Source of the DNA: Bacteroidota bacterium
GTDB lineage: Bacteria; Bacteroidota; Bacteroidia; Chitinophagales; Chitinophagaceae
DNA: 6,911 nucleotides
Direction: 5' to 3'
Assembly: GCA_023396345.1 (NCBI GenBank)
Contig: JAEWWO010000076.1
Span: 1 to 6,911 of the forward strand
The notes under the pieces: model-generated
What the model saw: the letters and a program-made list of their open reading frames with translations, nothing else
Told to the model about the DNA's origin: nothing
The model's database searches: none
In this document: positions 1 to 5,900 of the stretch, one piece after another
Layout of the letters: the number at the start of each line of letters is the position of its first letter
How positions within the stretch are numbered: the stretch's first letter is position 1
Program-made: the position numbers and the translations under genes

Positions 1-1337
1 CTGCAGCCTTTACAGTAGAGTCTCAGGCTCCTAATGCCGCTAAAATACACGGCGGATGGTCTTCCGGTAAAAACAGAGTGGAAGAACTGACAGATAAAAA
101 ATTCGGTGCAGACGATTTTAAATTTACTACGAATCAGATATGGACAATATATCCTGACGGATCTATAGAACTGCAATCAAGCATTGTATCAAACAACACA
201 GCCTTGGTGTTGCCGCGTTTGGGATATCAATTAAAAGTTCCTGAAAAATACAGCAACTTCACTTACTATGGCAGAGGTCCTATTGATAACTATGCCGACA
301 GAAAAAGTAGTCAGTTTGTAGAACAACATACTTCTAAAGTTGCCGATCAGTTTGTGAATTTCCCCAGACCTCAAAACATGGGTAACCATGAAGATGTAAG
401 ATGGGCGGCACTTACAGACAATTCCGGCAAAGGTGCAATATTTATTTCCAACGAAACAATGTCTGCATCTGCACTGCAATACAATTCTCTGGATATGACA
501 CTTTCTTCACACATTCACAAATTACCAAAAGCAGGCGATACATATCTGAATCTGGATATTGGTGTTACAGGATTAGGAGGTAACAGTTGTGGTCAGGGAG
601 CACCGCTTGAGCAGGACAGAGTGAATGCCGGACCTCATACAATTGGTTTTATCATCAGACCAACAGAAGGAAAAAATCTTTCTGCTACAGCTTCTGTAAA
701 ACCATCAGGCATAGTACCTCTGATGATATCCAGATCAAGCGCCGGCGAAGTATCGGTAATTAGCCAGCAAGGCACGTCAGACGTAATGTACAGCATTAAT
801 AATGGTCAGGCGCAAAATTATACTTCATCATTTAATCTGAGAAACGGCGGTGTGGTAAATGCATGGTATAAAAGCTATCCGAAATTAAAGGTTGAACAAA
901 ACTTTTCTAAAATAGAAACAATTCCGCTCACGGTTATCAATGCCAGCAGTCAGGAAGCAGGGGAAGGAAACGCTTCTAATCTGGTTGACGGAAATCCTTC
1001 TTCAATATGGCATACGATGTATTCGGTAACGGTAGCGCAATACCCACACTGGGTTGATCTAGATGCAGGAGAAGTGAAGAATATTAAAGGCTTCTCTTAT
1101 CTGCCACGCTCCGGCGGTGGCAACGGAAATATCAAAGATTTTTCCATTCACATAAGTATGGACGGAGACAACTGGGGAGAATCAATAATAAAATCCTCAT
1201 TTGCTAACAACGGAGAACTTAAAAAAGTTATCTTTGACAAACCTGTGAAAGGAAGATATATAAGATTTACGGCATTGAGCGAGCAACGTGGAAGAGACTA
1301 TGCTTCCGGCGCTGAGCTAAGCATCTATGCTGATTAA
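1..1337 (+). CDS. Beta-galactosidase-like GH2 enzyme, C-terminal part (small domain + chitobiase-C-like + F5/8 type C domain); 5' truncated by window edge
   Basis: The reading frame is open from the first complete codon at base 3, so the GTG at 78 is an internal codon and the gene begins upstream; 444 residues are visible. Visible residues about 1-220 match the LacZ C-terminal beta-sandwich (bgal small domain): YYGRGPIDNY followed by ADRK near residues 88-99, then RPQNMGN and DVRWAAL, and GLGGNSCGQG near 190-199. Residues about 235-297 resemble a chitobiase C-terminal-like domain (MYSINNGQ). Residues about 310-444 form a discoidin/F5-8 type C (CBM32-like) domain with NLVDGNPSSIWHT, WVDLD and a closing KGRYIRFTA. 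The GH2 catalytic glutamates are off the left edge. By family the enzyme hydrolyses beta-galactosides, probably in the periplasm or outside the cell, with the discoidin domain binding glycan. It ends straight after the discoidin fold, with no type IX secretion tail visible. GH2 family is very likely; exact substrate is unknown. Confidence 0.9.
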   Translation, partial: AAFTVESQAPNAAKIHGGWSSGKNRVEELTDKKFGADDFKFTTNQIWTIYPDGSIELQSSIVSNNTALVLPRLGYQLKVPEKYSNFTYYGRGPIDNYADRKSSQFVEQHTSKVADQFVNFPRPQNMGNHEDVRWAALTDNSGKGAIFISNETMSASALQYNSLDMTLSSHIHKLPKAGDTYLNLDIGVTGLGGNSCGQGAPLEQDRVNAGPHTIGFIIRPTEGKNLSATASVKPSGIVPLMISRSSAGEVSVISQQGTSDVMYSINNGQAQNYTSSFNLRNGGVVNAWYKSYPKLKVEQNFSKIETIPLTVINASSQEAGEGNASNLVDGNPSSIWHTMYSVTVAQYPHWVDLDAGEVKNIKGFSYLPRSGGGNGNIKDFSIHISMDGDNWGESIIKSSFANNGELKKVIFDKPVKGRYIRFTALSEQRGRDYASGAELSIYAD

Positions 1338-1362
1338 AGATTTTCATTGTTGGTTGTTTAAT

Positions 1363-1400
1363 AAAGAGCGTCTTATTCTTAAGATGCTCTTTTACTTTTT
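1363..1400 (+). terminator. Intrinsic terminator after the GH2 gene
   Basis: A 12-bp stem pairs AAAGAGCGTCTT (1363-1374) with AAGATGCTCTTT (1381-1392), with a single G-U pair and a 6-nt loop. It is followed by a T-rich run (TACTTTTT). It lies 25 bp after the stop codon of the GH2 gene and separates that gene from the downstream ABC pair. The stem is nearly symmetric, so it could act on both strands, but no minus-strand gene ends here. Confidence 0.85.
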
Positions 1401-1418
1401 AATAGCAGTGTTTTTCTG

Positions 1419-1453
1419 AAATAATTATTCTAAATAATTTATGATAAATAATT
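1419..1453. repeat. Three direct AAATAATT repeats
   Basis: The 8-mer AAATAATT occurs at 1419-1426, 1432-1439 and 1446-1453, with start-to-start spacings of 13 and 14 bp. The first copy overlaps the perfect palindrome AATAATTATT (1420-1429). The cluster fills the AT-rich spacer between the terminator and the small membrane-protein gene. It could be an activator-type UP region or binding site for that operon, but chance similarity in a very AT-rich spacer is a serious alternative. Confidence 0.4.
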
Positions 1454-1464
1454 AATATGCTTTA

Positions 1465-1479
1465 GTATATTGCATATAC
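1465..1479. promoter_or_regulatory. Dyad GTATAT-TGC-ATATAC, operator- or promoter-like
   Basis: This is a perfect 6-bp inverted repeat around a 3-bp centre, ending 13 bp before the TTG start at 1493. The overlapping string TATATTGC (1466-1473) resembles the Bacteroidota -7 element TAnnTTTG but is one T short. The site could be a weak promoter, an operator for a dimeric regulator, or both. No matching -33 TTG is seen 17-23 bp upstream. Confidence 0.3.
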
Positions 1480-1492
1480 AAATGATTATCGC

Positions 1493-1795
1493 TTGCAGAA
1501 ATTCAGACACATATTATTTTTCTACAAATCCTTTATTGTGTTTTCTATTTTGATAGACATCATCTCTATTCAACTTTACTTAACCTGGGGAATAGAAATA
1601 GTTAAAGGTATTTTATGGTTAAAAATTATTTCTACACTATTGATTTACTGGTATATCAACAATTATAAAAGAAATGAGTTTTATTATTATCAGAATCTCG
1701 GTATTTCTAAGCGAATGCTATGGCTCGTATCATTATTGATTGACTGGATATTGTTTATCATTATAGTTTACATATTATACACCATACAGAAATGA
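1493..1795 (+). CDS. Small three-helix membrane protein, putative ABC transporter membrane partner
   Basis: This 100-residue protein is not assignable to a named family by eye. Three hydrophobic helices are visible at about residues 13-32, 38-56 and 76-96. The stretch between helices 2 and 3 is basic and polar (YKRNEF, then YYYQNLGISKRMLW). The positive-inside rule puts that loop and the N-terminus in the cytoplasm and the C-terminus outside. The segment NLGISKRMLW resembles the coupling-helix pattern (LGa-S/T-R/K-R/K-x-hydrophobic) of FtsX/MacB-type permeases, so I infer that it docks onto the ATPase. The stop codon overlaps the ATPase start (ATGA, 1792-1795), implying translational coupling. 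The start is taken as TTG at 1493. The frame is open back to a TAG at 1463 and has no in-frame ATG or GTG in that stretch. A nearby ATG (1482) is out of frame. At three helices it is far shorter than usual permeases, so it may work as an oligomer or be a sensor or remnant. Confidence 0.75.
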   Translation: MQKFRHILFFYKSFIVFSILIDIISIQLYLTWGIEIVKGILWLKIISTLLIYWYINNYKRNEFYYYQNLGISKRMLWLVSLLIDWILFIIIVYILYTIQK

Positions 1796-2448
1796 TTCAT
1801 ACTTTTAAAGCAGACAGTGTACAATTAAATTTTGGAGAAAGAACAATTTTGTCCGGTGCCTATCTACATAATGAAACGGGCAAAATATCTGCTTTACTCG
1901 GAAGAAATGGTACGGGCAAATCATGTTTTTTCAAAATAATCACCGGCGATATTATTACAGAAAACAAAGCAGTCAACATTGATAACAAATCTTACTTTTA
2001 TGCAAAAAACAAGAATGAACTGATATCTTTTTTACCACAATTCAACATCGTTCCCGACAGTATTACAATTACCCATCTTTTTAAAAACTTCAATGTACCT
2101 CTTGAAAAGCTTATCACTCCATTTCCTCAATTTGAAAAACTGATCAACAATAGAGTCGGTAAGCTTTCCGGCGGAGAAAGAAGATTGGTAGAATTGCTGT
2201 CTGTGATTTATCATCCAAATTATTGTTCTATACTTGATGAGCCTTTCACTGCTCTTACACCTTTGGTAATAGATAAAGTAAAAGAGATATTAGTTAAAGA
2301 AAAGGAGAAAAAAGGTTTTATTATTTCTGATCATTTATACCGCCATGTGATTGATATCAGTGATAATATTTATCTGCTTTCCAACGGATATATACAAATG
2401 ATAAAAGAACTGAGCGATTTAGAAAAGTTCGGTTATGCAAGAGTATAG
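1792..2448 (+). CDS. Single-domain ABC transporter ATP-binding protein
   Basis: This 218-residue soluble protein is one complete ABC nucleotide-binding domain. It has Walker A GRNGTGKS (37-44), Q-loop Gln83 in FLPQF, signature LSGGERR (125-131), Walker B ending SILDEP with catalytic Glu150, and switch His181 in ISDH. The D-loop position is unusual: after LDEPF comes TALTP, so Thr156 stands where Asp is normally found. The C-terminal part (SDHLYRHVIDISDNIYLL) recalls LptB-like ATPases, in which a TDH motif is followed by a similar helix. However, the Lpt permeases are not next to it, and the only neighbouring membrane protein is the upstream three-helix one, with which it overlaps by 4 bp. It therefore likely energises a small membrane complex of unknown substrate. 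From memory, similar small ATPases occur in other Bacteroidota; this is unverified. ABC ATPase identity is certain; cargo is unknown. Confidence 0.92.
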   Translation: MIHTFKADSVQLNFGERTILSGAYLHNETGKISALLGRNGTGKSCFFKIITGDIITENKAVNIDNKSYFYAKNKNELISFLPQFNIVPDSITITHLFKNFNVPLEKLITPFPQFEKLINNRVGKLSGGERRLVELLSVIYHPNYCSILDEPFTALTPLVIDKVKEILVKEKEKKGFIISDHLYRHVIDISDNIYLLSNGYIQMIKELSDLEKFGYARV

Positions 2449-2466
2449 ATATTCATTTTTTCCATT

Positions 2467-2474
2467 TACTTTTG
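2467..2474 (+). promoter_or_regulatory. -7 promoter element TACTTTTG of the ABC-F gene
   Basis: The sequence matches the Bacteroidota -7 consensus TAnnTTTG exactly and ends only 4 bp before the ATG at 2479. If transcription starts the usual 5-7 nt after the box, the message begins at or within the start codon and is leaderless or nearly so. No -33 TTG is visible at the usual 17-23 bp spacing. The box sits in the 30-bp gap after the ATPase gene, so the ABC-F gene can be transcribed apart from the upstream pair. Confidence 0.6.
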
Positions 2475-2478
2475 CGGC

Positions 2479-4413
2479 ATGTTAATCGGTTTGAATAATG
2501 TTACGTTTGAATTTGGCGCAAGAGTAATTGTTGCCGACGCTACCTGGCACATACATCCGGGTGAAAGAATTGGTTTGATTGGATATAACGGCACAGGAAA
2601 ATCAACACTGCTGAAAGTTTTGGTTGGACAGTATACCCCATCATCAGGTTCTGTAGAAAGAGGCAGAAACACTACTGTAGGATATTTGCATCAGGATTTG
2701 CTGAGCTTTGATACCAATGAATCTATTCTTGAAGTGGCGATGAGTGCCTTTGAACGTGTGCGTTTTCTGGAAAAAGAAATCGAACGTCTGGGTCATGAAC
2801 TTGAAAAGAATCACGACGAAAAATTACTAATTACCTATACCGATTATCTCCACGAAATGGATGTATTGGACGGTTACAATATTCAATACAAAACCGAAGA
2901 AGTTTTGCACGGATTAGGATTCTCCAACGAAGAATTGCATCGTGCCTATCAAACGTTCAGCGGAGGCTGGCGCATGCGTGTGTTGCTGGCAAAAATGATA
3001 TTGCAACAACCCGATGTTTTGCTGCTTGATGAACCTACCAACCATCTGGATTTACCATCAATTGAATGGCTGGAAAAATATTTGCAGAATTACAAAGGCA
3101 GTGTGGTGTTTGTATCGCACGACAAATTTTTCCTGAACAGAATGGTGAATAAAATTGTGGAATTGTATCAGCAGCAGTTGCATATTTATTCGGGTAATTA
3201 TGAATTTTACGAGTCGGAGAAATCTCTGCGAATAGAATTACAGCAACGTGCCTACGAGAATCAGCAGGAATACATTCGCCAACAGGAAAGATTTATAGAA
3301 CGTTTTCGTTCAAAAGCCACAAAAGCTGCTGCTGCACAAAGTGCCATCAAACGGTTGGATAAACTGGAAAGAGTTGAACAGGTAGAACTGGAAAGACCTA
3401 ATCTGAGAATTAATTTTCAGATAGATAAACAACCCGGAAAAATAATTGCCTCTCTGTATAACATAAGCAAAGCTTACGGAGAAAATATAATACTCGAAAA
3501 TACTTCAGCAGAAATAGAACGTGGCGATAAAATTGCATTTATAGGAGCCAACGGAAAAGGTAAATCTACATTATTAAGAATTATTGCAGACACCGAAAAC
3601 TTTGATGGGCAGAGGGTTTGGGGTCATAACGTGGAAGAAAGTTTTTATGCACAACATCAACTGGAAAGCCTGAATCTGGAAAATACGATTATAGAAGAAA
3701 TGCAAACCTGCGGCAGCGGAAAAACAGAACTGGAATTGCGTTCTTTGCTGGGTGGTTTTATGTTTAGTGGTGAAGAAGTTGATAAGAAAATAAAAATATT
3801 GAGCGGTGGTGAAAAGGCACGGGTGGCACTGGCTAAGGTAATTGTAAGCAAATCAAACTTTTTAATGCTGGATGAGCCCACCAACCACTTAGATATGTTT
3901 AGTGTGGACCTATTGGCACAAGCGCTTAACAACTACGAAGGAACAATGATATTTGTGAGTCACGACAGATATTTTATTTCTAAAACCGCCAATAAAATAT
4001 GGGAAATAGAAGACCATAAAATAAAAGAATTTAAAGGCAGCTATCAGGAATATGTAGACTGGAATGAGAGAATGGCTGCAAGAAGAACTGAAGAAGTTAA
4101 ACAGGAAGAGAATATACAGGAAGTAGCGATAGCACCTGTTGAAGAGAAACCTGTGACAGATAATTCACTCAGCAGAGAACAAAAAAAAGAATTACAAAAA
4201 TATAAGCGCCAACTGGAAAAGAAAGAAGAGGACATCAATAAACTGGAAGAAAAAATATCTTCTATAGAGCATGAAATGTCGCTTCCGGAAACCTATGCGC
4301 AGATAGAAAAGTTTCATAAGCTTGAAAAAGAATATGAAGAAATTAAAAACAGTTTATCAAACGCTAACAAAGAATATGAAAAACTGTTTGAAAAAATTCT
4401 TGAGATGGAATAA
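2479..4413 (+). CDS. ABC-F family ATPase (Uup/YheS-like, ribosome-associated)
   Basis: This 644-residue protein has two ABC domains and no membrane segments, the hallmark of ABC-F translation factors that act in the ribosomal E site. Domain 1 has Walker A GYNGTGKS (35-42), signature FSGGWRMR (160-167), Walker B LLLDEPTNHLD with Asp184/Glu185, and switch His214. A charged helical linker (about 235-330) contains RFIERFRSKATKAAAAQS, the region that contacts P-site tRNA in ABC-F proteins. Domain 2 has Walker A GANGKGKS (356-363), signature LSGGEKAR (441-448), Walker B with Asp465/Glu466, and His495. An acidic spacer leads to a C-terminal coiled coil (about 572-644), like the ABC_tran_CTD of Uup and YheS. 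FSGGWRMR and the overall length fit YheS best. The linker is of housekeeping size, not the long type of antibiotic-resistance ABC-Fs. The ATG at 2479 fits the family's usual N-terminus and the adjacent -7 box. All catalytic residues are intact. Confidence 0.95.
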   Translation: MLIGLNNVTFEFGARVIVADATWHIHPGERIGLIGYNGTGKSTLLKVLVGQYTPSSGSVERGRNTTVGYLHQDLLSFDTNESILEVAMSAFERVRFLEKEIERLGHELEKNHDEKLLITYTDYLHEMDVLDGYNIQYKTEEVLHGLGFSNEELHRAYQTFSGGWRMRVLLAKMILQQPDVLLLDEPTNHLDLPSIEWLEKYLQNYKGSVVFVSHDKFFLNRMVNKIVELYQQQLHIYSGNYEFYESEKSLRIELQQRAYENQQEYIRQQERFIERFRSKATKAAAAQSAIKRLDKLERVEQVELERPNLRINFQIDKQPGKIIASLYNISKAYGENIILENTSAEIERGDKIAFIGANGKGKSTLLRIIADTENFDGQRVWGHNVEESFYAQHQLESLNLENTIIEEMQTCGSGKTELELRSLLGGFMFSGEEVDKKIKILSGGEKARVALAKVIVSKSNFLMLDEPTNHLDMFSVDLLAQALNNYEGTMIFVSHDRYFISKTANKIWEIEDHKIKEFKGSYQEYVDWNERMAARRTEEVKQEENIQEVAIAPVEEKPVTDNSLSREQKKELQKYKRQLEKKEEDINKLEEKISSIEHEMSLPETYAQIEKFHKLEKEYEEIKNSLSNANKEYEKLFEKILEME

Positions 4414-4422
4414 TTTTTTTCG

Positions 4423-4773
4423 TCAGGCTATATCTGAAAACCTTTTTACATCATACTTTTCGAGCAATGCTATATCTCTTTCAGCGGCACGTGCTTCTAT
4501 TTCCATCGGATTGTTAAAGTATCCGTATCGGGCAGAGTAATAAATATATTTCCATAAAAATTTTATAATTCCCATACGCCTGCACTGTTCAATATGTTGC
4601 AATTCATGGCATACCCAGCCCGGAGATTCAAAAAAAGTATTTTTGGATACATTGTATAAATGTATGGTTCTACCCAACGTTAAAGCCATTCGCTTTTCTC
4701 TGAGCTTAATTGCTCCGAGTCTTGCAAGAAAAGAGTTTTCCTTAATATTAAAATATAATTTATCGTTATTCAT
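4423..4773 (-). CDS. Small HExxH zinc metallopeptidase-like protein (DUF4157-like)
   Basis: The protein has 116 residues and no signal peptide or clear membrane helix. It contains an HExxH zinc site, HELQH (56-60), set in GWVCHELQHIEQCRRMG. The likely third zinc ligand is Glu91 or Glu93 in NPMEIEARAAE, about 30 residues downstream, which is the layout of small gluzincin-like proteins. The upstream segment TLGRTIHLYNVS forms the beta-strand that usually precedes the active helix. It recalls short DUF4157-type proteins found in Bacteroidota; that family name is from memory. Function is unknown. Proteolysis is possible, but it has only a minimal catalytic core. It is convergent with the ABC-F gene (9-bp gap) and divergent from the DUF3810 gene, which also carries HExxH. 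Its ATG lies 10 bp after a TATTTTTG -7 box, supporting this start. Confidence 0.85.
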   Translation of the reverse strand: MNNDKLYFNIKENSFLARLGAIKLREKRMALTLGRTIHLYNVSKNTFFESPGWVCHELQHIEQCRRMGIIKFLWKYIYYSARYGYFNNPMEIEARAAERDIALLEKYDVKRFSDIA

Positions 4774-4774
4774 T

Positions 4775-4803
4775 TTTGCATTACAAAAATAATTTTAGTT
4801 TTG
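4775..4803 (+). promoter_or_regulatory. Promoter of the DUF3810 gene: TTTG, 17 bp, TAGTTTTG
   Basis: A -33 TTTG (4775-4778) is followed 17 bp later by TAGTTTTG (4796-4803), matching the Bacteroidota promoter TTG-N17-23-TAnnTTTG. The box ends 17 bp before the ATG at 4821, predicting a leader of roughly 12 nt. The -33 element adjoins the start codon of the divergent gene (4771-4773), and the minus-strand -7 box lies between the two elements of this promoter. RNA polymerase probably cannot occupy both promoters at once. Confidence 0.65.
4784..4791 (-). promoter_or_regulatory. -7 promoter element TATTTTTG for the small metallopeptidase gene
   Basis: On the minus strand this reads TATTTTTG, an exact TAnnTTTG match, and ends 10 bp before the ATG whose first base is 4773. 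The predicted leader is only about 3-5 nt. A clear -33 TTG is not seen upstream; a GTTTA string is the nearest candidate. The box is 4 bp from the divergent -7 box at 4796-4803. Confidence 0.55.
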
Positions 4804-4820
4804 AATATTATTAAACGCAG

Positions 4821-5900
4821 ATGTTTAAAAATAAGAAAATAATAAAACTTCTCATTTTAGCCGTAATTGTACTTGCGATTAAAATATTTTCGCTATTCCC
4901 TGAAGCAGTAGAAAAAATATACAGCCAGGTATTGTATACATATATTTCAAGACTTTTAAGAATCAGTCTGGGTTTTATTCCTTTTAGTGTGGGTGATATA
5001 CTGTATACAATTCTCGGTTTATGGTTGATATATTCGATTATAAAATTTCTGATAACTTTTTTCAAAACGAAACAGAAAAAATTGCTTCTACGTAAGTCTG
5101 TATATCCTTTTCTTAGTACGCTTTTATATATTTATATTTTCTTCTACACCTTATGGGGATTGAATTACAGCCGTCTTGGAATGGCACAGCAATTAGATTT
5201 AAATGTGCAGGATGAATATACAACCGAAGAGTTGATATCACTTACAAGTGAATTAATACAAAAAACAAATGCATTCAGAAAAGACATTCAACATAAAAGT
5301 ATTGACACATCATTCCATACATTAAAACAGCAGGCAATAAGAGCATATGAAAACACCGCAGAAGAACTCCCATTTTTAGCATATAAAAATCAAAGTATAA
5401 AAATTCCGGTATACAATGTTTTAGGGAATTATCTGGGTTATAGCGGCTACATAAATCCGTTTACTAACGAAGCTCAGGTAAATACAAAGCAACCTTCATT
5501 TCTATTGCCGTTTGTAATTTGTCATGAAATTGCGCATCAACTCGGTTATGGAACAGAAGACGAAGCAAATTTTATAGGTTACCTTGCTGCAAAGAATTCA
5601 GAGAATGTTTATTTTCATTATTCTACTTATTTTCAGTTGTATCGATATGCAAACCGTGAATTATTTTATCGCGACAGTCTGCTTGCTAAAGCACAATATG
5701 AGACCTTAGATACGCTTGTAAAATCTGACATCATTTATATGGAGGAGTTTTTTAAAAAATATGAAAACCCTTATGAAAAATATGTAACGATGATGTACAA
5801 TCGCTTCCTGCAGTCTAACAATCAGCCTCAGGGCATAGCCACTTATTCTCAAGTAACCGCATGGATGCTGGCTTACAGGAAGAAGTATCAAAAACTATAA
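4821..5900 (+). CDS. DUF3810 family membrane-anchored zinc peptidase-like protein
   Basis: The protein has 359 residues. Its N-terminal region holds three hydrophobic helices at about 7-24, 57-80 and 93-114. A soluble C-terminal domain follows, starting near WGLNYSRLGMAQQL (112-125), a block typical of DUF3810. The zinc site is CHEIAHQLGYGTEDEANFIGY: His235, Glu236 and His239 form HExxH, and Glu246 or Glu248 in TEDEAN is the probable third ligand. The catalytic residues look intact. By family it is a putative membrane-bound metallopeptidase; no substrate is established. The invariant-looking segment GYSGYINPFTNEAQV precedes the active site. The first ATG starts just before the first helix, and a well-formed promoter lies upstream. 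The gene overlaps the convergent glycosyltransferase gene by 13 bp at its 3' end. The DUF3810 assignment is strong; peptidase activity is inferred. Confidence 0.92.
   Translation: MFKNKKIIKLLILAVIVLAIKIFSLFPEAVEKIYSQVLYTYISRLLRISLGFIPFSVGDILYTILGLWLIYSIIKFLITFFKTKQKKLLLRKSVYPFLSTLLYIYIFFYTLWGLNYSRLGMAQQLDLNVQDEYTTEELISLTSELIQKTNAFRKDIQHKSIDTSFHTLKQQAIRAYENTAEELPFLAYKNQSIKIPVYNVLGNYLGYSGYINPFTNEAQVNTKQPSFLLPFVICHEIAHQLGYGTEDEANFIGYLAAKNSENVYFHYSTYFQLYRYANRELFYRDSLLAKAQYETLDTLVKSDIIYMEEFFKKYENPYEKYVTMMYNRFLQSNNQPQGIATYSQVTAWMLAYRKKYQKL

Noticed and set aside
78..80. GTG as the start of the GH2-type gene
   Set aside because: The frame is open to the left edge and the preceding 25 codons read as matching protein (e.g. 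AKIHGGWSSG), so GTG is internal to a truncated gene.
1792..2448. Assignment of the single ABC ATPase as LptB
   Set aside because: The C-terminal pattern is similar, but the D-loop differs, no lpt genes are nearby, and it is coupled to a small three-helix protein instead.
3657..3932. 91-codon minus-strand ORF inside ABC-F domain 2
   Set aside because: It is antisense to the conserved signature and Walker B region, shows no recognisable protein features and is a shadow of the real gene.
4181..4188. A8 run inside the ABC-F gene as a programmed frameshift site
   Set aside because: Both alternative frames reach stops within about 30 codons, giving only a truncated tail, and no stimulatory structure is visible. 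Lysine-rich coiled-coil coding in AT-rich DNA explains it.
4391..4420. A/T hairpin plus T7 run as a terminator of the ABC-F gene
   Set aside because: The possible stem (AAAAAATTC with GAATAATTTTTT) is interrupted, almost entirely A-T and overlaps the coding end; too weak to call.
4322..4540. 72-codon plus-strand ORF across the ABC-F end and the metallopeptidase gene
   Set aside because: It overlaps two well-supported genes in other frames and its lysine-rich start is just the shifted coiled-coil sequence.
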